Shown here piece after piece: positions 1-6,364 of a stretch of DNA of 8,280 nt. Made by a program: the position numbers and the translations under genes. How positions within the stretch are numbered: the first letter of the stretch is position 1; every line of letters starts with the position of its first letter. The notes under the pieces are model-generated. The model searched no databases. It saw only the letters and a program-made list of their open reading frames with translations, and had not been told where the DNA came from. This DNA comes from Candidatus Culexmicrobium profundum (lineage in GTDB: Archaea; Thermoproteota; Methanomethylicia; Culexarchaeales; Culexmicrobiaceae): the NCBI GenBank assembly GCA_025061245.1, contig JANZKD010000073.1, positions 1-8,280 on the forward strand, given 5' to 3'.

Positions 1-1
1 T

Positions 2-34
2 GATAAGCATAAATATGGAGGATATAAAGAGTGA
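2..34 (+). CDS. Possible C-terminal end of an upstream ORF (antitoxin position)
   Basis: One frame is open from base 2 to a TGA at 32-34 and would encode the end ...DKHKYGGYKE. The stop overlaps the GTG of the PIN gene as GTGA, a common arrangement between antitoxin and toxin genes in vapBC-type pairs. Only ten codons are visible, so neither the family nor even coding status can be shown. The antitoxin idea rests on the overlap and on the PIN neighbour alone. Another frame is also open across the edge, which weakens the call. Confidence 0.25.
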   Translation, partial: DKHKYGGYKE

Positions 35-411
35 GAATAATAGATGCAGACATTCTTTCATATGCTCTAATAGACAATCACATAGCAAATCCCTACACGA
101 AACCCCTAGTTGAAAAGGGAATCAAAGGCGAAATAGAACTATGTGTGACAACTACCACTCTCCTAGAAACATACAACACCCTATACTGGCATTACAAAAT
201 AAAGCCCAGAATAAATGTAGCACGAAAAATATGGCTAATAGCAGAAGGATTAAAACTTATCCCGCCTTCAAATAGAGGATTTAGAATAAGTGTTGATGAG
301 AACGTTCCACTTGGAGACGCCTTACTCATCGCCACCGCCCTAGACAACAAGCTTCCCATAATCATATTCAACGGCAAACACATCAAAAAACTAACCAAAA
401 AAATGGACTAA
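31..411 (+). CDS. PIN-domain ribonuclease, VapC-like toxin
   Basis: This 126-residue protein has the size and layout of a single PIN domain, a metal-dependent RNase fold found in VapC toxins. Visible acidic residues are D5/D7 in the first strand (IIDADIL), E46 (TLLETYN) and D96 in the GDALLIATA motif. The usual fourth acidic site near the end, normally in a T-x-D-x-x-F context, reads IIFNGKH with N114, so it is weakened or lost. The GTG start at 31 is preceded by GGAGG at 17-21 with a nine-base spacer. A preceding frame ends inside the start codon (GTGA), suggesting an upstream antitoxin partner outside the window. Family assignment is fairly sure. The RNA target and whether the protein is still active are unknown. 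Confidence 0.8.
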   Translation: MRIIDADILSYALIDNHIANPYTKPLVEKGIKGEIELCVTTTTLLETYNTLYWHYKIKPRINVARKIWLIAEGLKLIPPSNRGFRISVDENVPLGDALLIATALDNKLPIIIFNGKHIKKLTKKMD

Positions 412-519
412 TATATGAAAACCCAATACCCCTCAAAGTAGGTTCACAAATAACATAAAATATGATCAGAAGCCTAATAGGATAGGATTATTCAATACTT
501 ATCCTTCAATTTACTTACT

Positions 520-642
520 ACTCTAGCCTTTTGATTTCATATCAAAATTGAATAGGTACGAAATGATAGAAAACATTTCATCAGAAATCCCTTAACGAAT
601 AGATGCAATGAAAATTTAAACCCATAACCTTTTCGATAAAAA
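520..642 (+). repeat. Direct repeat copy A (promoter-containing)
   Basis: Bases 538-620 match 6958-7040 over 83 bases in each copy, roughly 87% identical by hand alignment with one small gap in each. Weaker similarity extends upstream to a shared ACTCTAG (520-526 and 6944-6950) and downstream through TTTTCGATAAAAA (against TTTTCAATAAAAA). In copy B this sequence is the promoter region of the gene at 7065. Here no intact gene follows, so copy A is probably a leftover of a duplication. The copies lie in the same orientation about 6.4 kb apart and bracket the ABC exporter region. Confidence 0.85.
611..620 (+). promoter_or_regulatory. TATA-like box in repeat copy A
   Basis: The sequence AAAATTTAAA is identical to the box at 7031-7040 that precedes the gene at 7065. 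If functional, transcription would begin near 645, where no start codon with a long ORF is found. It is probably a relic promoter. Confidence 0.4.
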
Positions 643-735
643 TTTTTGAATATTATAACTATCGTATAATGAGTTATTAATGGCAAAATTAATTTTTCTC
701 AGAATATATGAAGACTTATTAAATTTTAAGTTAAA
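641..735 (+). pseudogene. Decayed copy of the 85-residue small-protein gene
   Basis: Directly after repeat copy A, the sequence keeps scattered matches, in the same order, to the gene at 7065. TTATTAATGGCAAA (675-688) resembles TTATTATGGTAAA, and CAGAATATATGAAGA (700-714) matches CAGAATATTTGAAGA (7133-7147) at 14 of 15 bases. The distance from the TATA box is 13 bases shorter than in the intact gene, and the start codon region is not conserved, so a deletion near the start is likely. Similarity fades after about 735. The region is very AT-rich, so chance matching is a real alternative. The case rests on collinearity with the clear upstream repeat. Confidence 0.4.
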
Positions 736-842
736 TTAATTTTAGAGCATTTCTCCATATAATTGTCTAGTATTCTTGACCCATAGTCAATAACTTTAGA
801 ATTATTTACTGTTAATATTAAGATAATGCCTAGTGGCTGGAA

Positions 843-1001
843 ATGAATTTTCATGAAACCTTCAACATTGTATCTTTCTTCAAAAATAAAACGTTAAGAG
901 CTGTACTCTTAATTGTATCTGTCTTAAAGAACGCTTTCAATGGTAATTATCATCCTTTGAAGATGGTATTTTCAAAATATTACTTCAATTATGGGGGTTA
1001 A
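843..1001 (+). CDS. Possible 52-residue small protein ahead of ABC exporter 1
   Basis: An ATG-started frame of 52 codons runs to TAA at 999-1001, three bases before the GTG of the ABC ATPase gene. The product is basic and aromatic-rich, with a short hydrophobic segment near residues 18-29 (LRAVLLIVSVLK), and it ends in ...YYFNYGG. TAATATTA at 813-820 lies at about the right distance for a leaderless start at 843, and no clear ribosome site is seen. I do not recognise it. Its position suggests translational coupling to the exporter, or an exported or leader peptide. A 52-codon open frame can arise by chance in DNA this AT-rich. Confidence 0.35.
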   Translation: MNFHETFNIVSFFKNKTLRAVLLIVSVLKNAFNGNYHPLKMVFSKYYFNYGG

Positions 1002-1004
1002 AAA

Positions 1005-1934
1005 GTGGAATGGGTAATTGAAGTTAAAAATTTAGTTAAAGATTTTAATGGAAAAAGAGTACTACATGGAATCACTTTCCAAGTAGTAAAGGGGGATTTG
1101 TTCGGATATCTTGGTCCTAATGGTGCTGGTAAAACTACAACTATAAAAATTCTTCTAGGGCTTCTCAAACCAACTTCGGGTAAAGCCTTGGTTTTAGGAG
1201 AGCCGCTGGCTAAAAACAGTAAGATTAGAAGCAGAATAGGTGTTATTTTAGAAAGTGATGGTCTATTTGCAAGGTTTACGGCTTTCGAAAATTTAGATTT
1301 TTATGCAAAAATCTATGGATTAAAAAATAATGCGGAAAGAAAAAGGAGGATTATGAAATTATTAGAACTTGTAAATCTATATGAATATAGAAATGTGAAA
1401 GTAGGCCATTTCTCAAGAGGTATGAAGAGAAGGCTTGCTTTCGCTAGAGCATTAATAAATAATCCAAGAGTTTTACTTCTAGATGAACCAACATCAGGAT
1501 TAGATCCAGAAGCACGAAATTTAGTAAGAAACTTATTGACTAAACTTTCTAAAGAAGAGAAAATAACAATTTTCCTTACATCTCATGACTTAAATGAGAT
1601 TCAAAAAATATGCTCGAGAGTAGCTATATTAATGAATGGTAAAATATTAGCAATAGACACTATTGATAATTTAATAAAGAATTTTAGTGAACCATTAGTA
1701 GAGATTAGCTTTATTGACGAAAATGAGTCTCAAAGAGTTTATGAATATTTAAAGAATTTGACATATGTAATAGATTGTAAAAGATATGGAGAAAAAATAA
1801 GTGTAATTTTAAATAAAGATCAATCAAAACTTCTACAAGATTTATTGGAAATTAATGCAAGAATCAGGGAAATAACAAAACCAAGGAAAACCTTAGAAGA
1901 AGTATACTTAGAGCTTGTCAGAAGGGGATGTTAG
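1005..1934 (+). CDS. ABC-2 type exporter, ATP-binding subunit (module 1)
   Basis: This 309-residue protein is the nucleotide-binding subunit of an ABC exporter of the drug/antibiotic/lipid type (CcmA/DrrA-like). It powers transport from the cytoplasmic face of the membrane. Visible motifs are Walker A GPNGAGKT (37-44), an E in place of the Q-loop glutamine (E83 in VILESDGLF), signature FSRGM (136-140), Walker B VLLLDE (156-161), D-loop SGLD (164-167) and switch H194. A C-terminal part of about 90 residues follows, as in exporters of this family. The GTG start at 1005 has GGGGGT at 993-998. The stop (1932-1934) lies one base before the permease ATG, so the two form an operon. The substrate cannot be read from the sequence. 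Confidence 0.93.
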   Translation: MEWVIEVKNLVKDFNGKRVLHGITFQVVKGDLFGYLGPNGAGKTTTIKILLGLLKPTSGKALVLGEPLAKNSKIRSRIGVILESDGLFARFTAFENLDFYAKIYGLKNNAERKRRIMKLLELVNLYEYRNVKVGHFSRGMKRRLAFARALINNPRVLLLDEPTSGLDPEARNLVRNLLTKLSKEEKITIFLTSHDLNEIQKICSRVAILMNGKILAIDTIDNLIKNFSEPLVEISFIDENESQRVYEYLKNLTYVIDCKRYGEKISVILNKDQSKLLQDLLEINARIREITKPRKTLEEVYLELVRRGC

Positions 1935-1935
1935 T

Positions 1936-2613
1936 ATGAAAAAAGTAATTATAGTATCTATTATTGTTAAAAAGGAATTAAGGGATATATTAAGAGATAA
2001 GAGTTTACTGTCAAGTGGACTAAGCATACTGTTCTTTTTAGCTCTACTAAATTTAACAATATTTAAACATTTACCTCTCAGCATAGATGCCTTTGTATTC
2101 TATATAGCACCTATCATAGGAGTAATGCTAGGTTTCAATTTGAGTAATAGTTTTGTAAGAGAGAAGCGTGAGAGAATTATTGAGACACTGTTATGCACCC
2201 CTATAAATCTACCAGAATTATGGCTTGGAAAAGTATTAGGTCTTTCAATACCATCATGGATTCTTACAGCAATCTCAACAATATCCATTCTAATTCTTAA
2301 AAAAACCGTTATAACAAGTATCATTATAGTGTACATTCTTACAGTAATACCATTAGCTATCATATCTTTTATTGGTTTATTAGGATATCTTCAATATGTT
2401 TTAGGTATGAGGCAAATACAATTTCTTAATTACATTGTCTTCTTCCTTATATTCACAATTTTATTCATTATACCGAAAAAACTATCAACAAATAACATCA
2501 TTTCTTGGAACATTATTGAATGTATGTTAACCATCTTGTTAATAACGATTGGTTTAACATTTTACTTAGTGAAACACTTAAACATAGAGAAACTGATAAC
2601 TACAGTTGGTTAA
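1936..2613 (+). CDS. ABC-2 type exporter, membrane subunit (module 1)
   Basis: This is the 225-residue permease partner of the ATPase just upstream. About six hydrophobic segments are visible (roughly residues 22-42, 49-69, 101-121, 124-150, 161-182 and 194-214). Between the second and third lies the ABC-2 style stretch REKRERIIETLLCTPIN followed by ELWLGK, matching the family's coupling region. I chose ATG at 1936 because AGGGGATG (1923-1930) gives a ribosome site five to seven bases ahead. A TTG at 1915 in the same frame would add seven residues and overlap the ATPase gene. The protein is slightly short for the family but keeps all expected segments. The substrate is unknown. Confidence 0.85.
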   Translation: MKKVIIVSIIVKKELRDILRDKSLLSSGLSILFFLALLNLTIFKHLPLSIDAFVFYIAPIIGVMLGFNLSNSFVREKRERIIETLLCTPINLPELWLGKVLGLSIPSWILTAISTISILILKKTVITSIIIVYILTVIPLAIISFIGLLGYLQYVLGMRQIQFLNYIVFFLIFTILFIIPKKLSTNNIISWNIIECMLTILLITIGLTFYLVKHLNIEKLITTVG

Positions 2614-2861
2614 AGATTGAATTTTAGTTATACAACCATAACCTACAATTTCCAAAGAGCGCTGACTGACATAAACACTCATAATCAAAACTTTGATAGC
2701 GCTTAACACTTCCAGTGTAATGCTTTGATGTAGGCTTGGTTTATTATTAACAAATGCTTATCGTCCATTTTCACTTAAAATAATGATTGCCTTTTCAAAT
2801 CATTTCAGTCTTTATATGTTACTCTATCACTAACACTTCATGGAATGTATGACATTTTATT
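2614..2861. other. Convergent intergenic region, no gene seen
   Basis: The permease gene (plus) and the CPBP protease gene (minus) end facing each other here. A small perfect hairpin, ACACT-TCC-AGTGT at 2706-2718, and two AGCGCT palindromes (2658-2663, 2698-2703) are present. No strong T-tract terminator or reliable ORF is visible on either strand. Confidence 0.5.
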
Positions 2862-3524
2862 TTAGATAAATATTAAGGCAAAAGTATTAGCTATTGTATG
2901 TGCTATCCAAGATGGAATAAGACTCTTTCTCTTAACGAAAATGTAAGCAAAAATTATGCCTATCAAGACACTATTAATAACGAAAAATAGACTAACTAAT
3001 CCTGGAGCAATGAAAAGAAGCGGTAAATGAACTGCCCCGAAAAGTAGTGACGAAATAATAATCGCAAAATGCTTCTTCACCCTATTTAACAATCCTCTAA
3101 GTATAAAACCTCTAAAGAAAACCTCTTCCCCAAATGTTTGAACCAAAAAATTATACATAAAAAACATTAAAACAGATTCTGGAAATGAAAAACTTTCCAA
3201 GAAAATGAAAACAGGACTCTTACTCCTAAGCATAAGCTCCCTTACCGAGCTTTCAACTTGAAAATTAAGCTCAATTATTATCATAAAGATGACAAGAGCA
3301 AACGCAATCAATATACCCAGTCCAACATTCCTAAAGAAATCATCGAAGACAAAACCCAAATATTTTGCCGACCTTCTCTTAACAATACAATTCCATATCA
3401 ATGGAATCAGCAAGAAAACAAGTGTACCAATAGGAATTGACGTAGAAAAACTAAAGTACACTATTGACACGAAGATGAGAGCCAATACTACAAGCCCCAT
3501 AAAAATCCAAGTGTCTCTATCCAT
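2862..3524 (-). CDS. CPBP-family intramembrane metalloprotease (CAAX protease-like)
   Basis: This 220-residue, very hydrophobic protein has all three CPBP (Abi/CAAX protease) motifs: E133-E134 with R138 (GEEVFFRGF), F162 with H166 (FGAVHL), and H209 with N213 (WIAHTIANT). These residues form the metal site within the membrane, so an active enzyme is plausible. About seven or eight membrane segments are visible. The family includes prenyl-protein endopeptidases and proteins tied to bacteriocin maturation or self-immunity. The substrate here is unknown. The ATG at 3524 is preceded on its strand by GAAGGGTG, about eight bases away. It lies 106 bases after the methyltransferase gene on the same strand, so it may be co-transcribed or use AT-rich sequence near 3545-3565 as its own promoter. 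Confidence 0.88.
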   Translation of the reverse strand: MDRDTWIFMGLVVLALIFVSIVYFSFSTSIPIGTLVFLLIPLIWNCIVKRRSAKYLGFVFDDFFRNVGLGILIAFALVIFMIIIELNFQVESSVRELMLRSKSPVFIFLESFSFPESVLMFFMYNFLVQTFGEEVFFRGFILRGLLNRVKKHFAIIISSLLFGAVHLPLLFIAPGLVSLFFVINSVLIGIIFAYIFVKRKSLIPSWIAHTIANTFALIFI

Positions 3525-3630
3525 AAACTTACACCCTTCATCACAATAAGTATATCGCGAAAATAATATCTCTATCCATTATCAACTTAGCGAATACCTA
3601 TGAAAACTTTGATGTGTGTGATAATAGATA

Positions 3631-4416
3631 TTAAACTTTCTTCATTGCAATAATTATTGTAACTTGCTTAGGTTTATCGAATACCCAAAATTTCTCCGGG
3701 ATTTTAAATGGAAGCTCTTCAAAGCCAAAATACCTCTTAACTTCCTCTTCAACCATGTACCACTCAAAACTCTTCAAAGTGGTTTTCAGCTTCTTAAATC
3801 CAATATTCCTTAAAATCGTTAAGACCACTTTTCTACTTAGAATGGTTTCCTTGTCTTCTCCATGAGATTTCCCCATCTCCCTATAGAGTTCATATAACTT
3901 CCTTAATTTCCCTCTAATCTCTCTTGGAAAGTCTTCTTCGAAGGCTTCAACTATCAGTAAATTTGCTCCATCTTTCATAATTTCCCAACATTTTCTAAAT
4001 AGTTTTTCAATATCAGAGGAATTCTCACAGATGTTTCCAAGCACCATAAAAAGAACTACGTGATCAACCTTCTCTCTAATATTCATGTTTAGGGCATCCA
4101 TCTCGTAAAACTTACAGTTTTCAACTCCAATTAACTTTGAGATCTCCTCAGCTTCCTGTGCCTCAAAAAGATCTACTCCTAAAAACTCAACGTCAGGATG
4201 TTTAAGTGCATTTTGTATTGAAAACCATCCGTCGCCGCAACCTACATCTAACACCTTGTCACCAGGTTTTAGATCAAGCATTTCCGATACAATTATCCTA
4301 AATCCATTCATCCACGTATATTCCCAAGCCTTACCAATTACATGAATAGCGAACTTTGTGTTCTCCAATTTCTCCTTTATACTTCCTCCAATAATTTGAA
4401 TTTCTTCCATCTTCAT
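3631..4416 (-). CDS. Class I SAM-dependent methyltransferase
   Basis: The 261-residue protein carries a standard Rossmann-type methyltransferase core. Motif I is VLDVGCGDGWF (55-65), the acidic end of strand 2 is GVDLF (80-84), motif II-like MDAL has D107, and a motif III-like strand is VDHVVLFMVLGN. The tail after about residue 165 is charged and helical, then ends in a strand-rich part (QVTIIIAMKKV). Small-molecule and protein methyltransferases share this pattern, so the substrate cannot be stated. The ATG at 4416 follows a TATA-like box at 4437-4446 by about 25 bases, so it is probably leaderless. A second in-frame ATG lies two codons in. It diverges from the 33-codon ORF/exporter operon and precedes the CPBP gene on the same strand. 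Confidence 0.85.
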   Translation of the reverse strand: MKMEEIQIIGGSIKEKLENTKFAIHVIGKAWEYTWMNGFRIIVSEMLDLKPGDKVLDVGCGDGWFSIQNALKHPDVEFLGVDLFEAQEAEEISKLIGVENCKFYEMDALNMNIREKVDHVVLFMVLGNICENSSDIEKLFRKCWEIMKDGANLLIVEAFEEDFPREIRGKLRKLYELYREMGKSHGEDKETILSRKVVLTILRNIGFKKLKTTLKSFEWYMVEEEVKRYFGFEELPFKIPEKFWVFDKPKQVTIIIAMKKV

Positions 4417-4436
4417 AGTAATTGTAATGTTTCCAG

Positions 4437-4446
4437 TTAAAATTTT
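4437..4446 (-). promoter_or_regulatory. TATA box for the methyltransferase gene
   Basis: On the minus strand this reads AAAATTTTAA. Its centre is about 25 bases ahead of the ATG at 4416, the usual archaeal TATA-to-start distance, so the transcript would be leaderless or nearly so. It lies back to back with the plus-strand box at 4490-4498. Confidence 0.5.
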
Positions 4447-4489
4447 CTAGTATGATCTATGAATGCATATCATTTATTTAATAACGACA

Positions 4490-4498
4490 TTTATATAA
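4490..4498 (+). promoter_or_regulatory. TATA box for the 33-codon ORF / exporter 2 operon
   Basis: TTTATATAA is a strong archaeal TATA match. Expected transcription starts near 4516-4522, giving a leader of about 20 bases that contains GAGGAG (4523-4528) before the ATG at 4538. This supports 4538 as the first gene of the operon. Confidence 0.6.
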
Positions 4499-4537
4499 TG
4501 AGTATTAAAAAAGAAATAATTTGAGGAGTCAGTTTTT

Positions 4538-4639
4538 ATGTGTTTAAAGGGTCCCTGTATAGTTTTGCTAAATTCTTGTGTGGGGAGAGAATTAGTGGAA
4601 GGTTTTTTGGGAAAACCTGTAAATGAGGCTTCAGTATGA
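4538..4639 (+). CDS. Small 33-residue ORF leading the exporter 2 operon
   Basis: The frame runs from ATG at 4538 to TGA at 4637-4639, and the stop overlaps the ATPase start as ATGA. GAGGAG at 4523-4528 is a clear ribosome site nine bases ahead, and a TATA box lies at 4490-4498. The peptide begins MCLKGPCIVLLNSC and has three cysteines (2, 7, 14), a hydrophobic middle and a more polar end (LGKPVNEASV). I do not recognise it. Two readings fit the position: a leader peptide controlling translation of the exporter, or a precursor peptide that the exporter carries. The combination of promoter, ribosome site and overlap makes it more credible than a random short frame. A non-coding leader remains possible. 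Confidence 0.5.
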   Translation: MCLKGPCIVLLNSCVGRELVEGFLGKPVNEASV

Positions 4640-5574
4640 CGTTGGCTATAAAAGTTGAAGATGTGATTAAGACTTTCGGTAAGGTAGTGGCGTTAAATAG
4701 GGTATCATTCTCTCTTCCTAAGGGCTGTATACTAGGGTATCTAGGACCTAATGGAGCTGGGAAAACAACCACCATTAGAATACTTACTAAACTCCTAGAA
4801 CCTGATTCAGGATATATTGAATTACTTGGACACGATATTAGTGACGATTTCGAATCTGTGAAGCACTTAATAGGCGTTATGAGTGCTGAGAGAACATATC
4901 TTTTGGAGCACATGACTATTGAGAGAAATCTCAAGTTATTTGGACGACTTTATGGTTTAAGTAGAGTAGAGCTTGAAAGGAGGATAAATGAGCTTCTAGA
5001 TCTTCTCGACTTAAAGGAGCATAGAAACAAGAGGATTTACGAGCTGAGCCGAGGTTTAAAGGTTCGTAGTAGTCTCTGTAGAGCGTTAATAAACTCTCCA
5101 GAGATACTCTTTTTGGATGAGCCTACCTCAGGCATCGATATCTTACATGCTCAGCGAATAAGGAATTATATTAAGGAGATAAGTAGAAAGGGGACTACCA
5201 TTTTTCTAGCAACTCACAATATGCATGAAGCCCAGCAACTTTCCGATTACCTAGCTTTTCTAGATAAAGGTAGAATTCTAGCCTATGGTGAAGCCGAGAG
5301 CATTCTAAGAAAGTTCTCACCTATTGAGAAAGTAGTTAAGATTAAGTGCAGTGAGCCGAGAGTTCTGCTTGAACGTCTCTTGGAAGAAGGTTATGATGTT
5401 GAAGAATTTTCTAATGAAGTAATTGTAAAACTCAAGTCTAACTATGATTTAAACTATCTATTAACAAAAATCACTTCTATTGTGAAAGTGTATTCTATAT
5501 CTACTATGGAGCCATCACTTGAGAAAGTATTCAAGTCCTTCTACAAGAGGAGCAGAGGTGTTGTGGAGGAATGA
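4636..5574 (+). CDS. ABC-2 type exporter, ATP-binding subunit (module 2)
   Basis: This 312-residue ATPase is a paralogue of the one at 1005. Motifs are Walker A GPNGAGKT (37-44), an E at the Q-loop position (E85), signature LSRGL (137-141), Walker B ILFLDE (157-162), D-loop SGID (165-168) and switch H194 (ATHNMHEA). A C-terminal part of about 90 residues ends in EPSLEKVFKSF, typical of exporter ATPases of this group. The ATG at 4636 has GAGG at 4625-4628. It overlaps the 33-codon ORF by ATGA, and its own TGA (5572-5574) overlaps the permease ATG at 5571, so the three genes look translationally coupled. Likely substrates are drugs, lipids or peptides; the sequence does not decide. Confidence 0.93.
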   Translation: MTLAIKVEDVIKTFGKVVALNRVSFSLPKGCILGYLGPNGAGKTTTIRILTKLLEPDSGYIELLGHDISDDFESVKHLIGVMSAERTYLLEHMTIERNLKLFGRLYGLSRVELERRINELLDLLDLKEHRNKRIYELSRGLKVRSSLCRALINSPEILFLDEPTSGIDILHAQRIRNYIKEISRKGTTIFLATHNMHEAQQLSDYLAFLDKGRILAYGEAESILRKFSPIEKVVKIKCSEPRVLLERLLEEGYDVEEFSNEVIVKLKSNYDLNYLLTKITSIVKVYSISTMEPSLEKVFKSFYKRSRGVVEE

Positions 5575-6197
5575 CAGGCGATTGGATTAAAATCCTGAGG
5601 GATTCATGGACTATTTTCAAGATTGAAATGGAGGAGCTTATGTCGAGGAAAAAAGACGCTCTATTATTTTTTGTGAATTTTCTGGCAATGTACATTGTGG
5701 TGGCACTTCCACTCCATCTATTGGGAGCTAAGCCAATGAGTGAGGTTGGCGCCACATTCTTCGCGGCGATGCTAAATGTATCATTCATTTTTCAGTTTGT
5801 TGATGTAGTTATGCGTACGATTAGGTCTGGAGCGTATGAAGCTTACATGCTAGCACTCAAATCAATACTGTCACTATATCTCTCCAATTTCTATACTGTA
5901 TGGATGTTTATCCCAGTATTTATCATGGCATTCCTACCAGGAGTATTAGAGACAAATTCGATAATGTTCGATGTTCCAATGTTTATTGTAGCATTTATTC
6001 TAACAGCCTTATCTAACACAAGCATATCTATAGTTCTTGCAGGCATCCATATCGCATACAAGTCCATACGACAATTCAGAGGGATAACAGGGCTCCTGCT
6101 ATACTTCTTCTTCGCACTCGGAATCCCGTATCTACTATGGAGAGAACTTTGGAGTAGAGTTGTCTTAATGATCCCCAGACACATTCAATATCACTAA
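5571..6197 (+). CDS. ABC-2 type exporter, membrane subunit (module 2), cut short by a frameshift
   Basis: The 208-residue frame encodes five hydrophobic segments (about 30-52, 59-80, 100-123, 131-161 and 170-192) of an ABC-2 permease, then stops at 6195-6197 after ...VLMIPRHIQYH. The family normally has a sixth membrane helix. That helix is encoded directly downstream in the other frame (next entry), so a single base appears to be missing near CCCC at 6173-6176. The ATG at 5571 overlaps the ATPase stop. GAGGTG at 5555-5560, ten bases ahead, matches the archaeal ribosome site better than GGAGG at 5565-5569, which is too close. The repaired protein would have about 264 residues. Whether this is a true mutation, a sequencing error or recoding cannot be told from one read of the sequence. 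Confidence 0.85.
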   Translation: MTGDWIKILRDSWTIFKIEMEELMSRKKDALLFFVNFLAMYIVVALPLHLLGAKPMSEVGATFFAAMLNVSFIFQFVDVVMRTIRSGAYEAYMLALKSILSLYLSNFYTVWMFIPVFIMAFLPGVLETNSIMFDVPMFIVAFILTALSNTSISIVLAGIHIAYKSIRQFRGITGLLLYFFFALGIPYLLWRELWSRVVLMIPRHIQYH

Positions 6198-6364
6198 TGG
6201 TTTACTCTCTTACAGCAGGAAAAGTTAAAATGACAGATCCTACCTTCAGCATATTATACCTCTTACTCTTCTCTCTTCTAACCCTTCCTCTCTCACTAAA
6301 AATATACAGAAAGGCTGAACAAGTAGCTAAAAAATACGGGTTAACCGAGCTACGACCACACTAG
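6197..6364 (+). CDS. C-terminal fragment of the module 2 permease in the shifted frame
   Basis: This frame is open from before 6179 to TAG at 6362-6364. It reads ...THSISLMVYSLTAGKVKM, then a hydrophobic helix (SILYLLLFSLLTLPLSL), then a charged tail (YRKAEQVAKKYGLTELRPH). That is exactly the missing sixth helix and cytosolic tail of an ABC-2 permease. Adding one C to the C-run at 6173-6176 joins it to the upstream frame as MIPQTHSISL. The ATG at 6197 overlaps the upstream stop, so reinitiation could in principle make it as a separate piece. No ribosome site supports that. Confidence 0.75.
   Translation: MVYSLTAGKVKMTDPTFSILYLLLFSLLTLPLSLKIYRKAEQVAKKYGLTELRPH

Larger units (their letters stand above)
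412..842. other. Intergenic stretch with repeat A and a decayed gene remnant
   Basis: No intact gene is visible in these 431 AT-rich bases. It holds a small inverted repeat (AGGATA at 479-484 with TATCCT at 500-505, 15-base loop), which could be a weak 3' hairpin after the PIN gene. It also holds repeat copy A (520-642) with a TATA-like box, and a stretch up to about 735 resembling the start of the small-protein gene at 7065. From about 740 to 842 nothing is recognised except AT-rich sequence (taatatta at 813-820) that could be a TATA box for the ORF at 843. Confidence 0.6.

Noticed and set aside
535..570. Possible C/D box small RNA on the minus strand (TGATGA in copy A)
   Set aside because: No properly spaced D, C' and D' boxes, and the box is lost in copy B.
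2658..2703. Two AGCGCT palindromes 40 bases apart
   Set aside because: Six-base palindromes without a longer shared context; no transposon ends or operator pattern.
3258..3549. Two plus-strand ORFs opposite the CPBP gene
   Set aside because: They are antisense to a gene with all three CPBP motifs and are low-complexity and Asn/Lys-rich.
4536..4934. 132-codon minus-strand ORF opposite the start of ABC ATPase 2
   Set aside because: It is antisense to a clear ATPase including its Walker A region, and has no recognisable domain.
5891..6184. 97-codon minus-strand ORF opposite the permease gene
   Set aside because: It is a shadow of hydrophobic permease codons; the plus-strand frame carries the family pattern.
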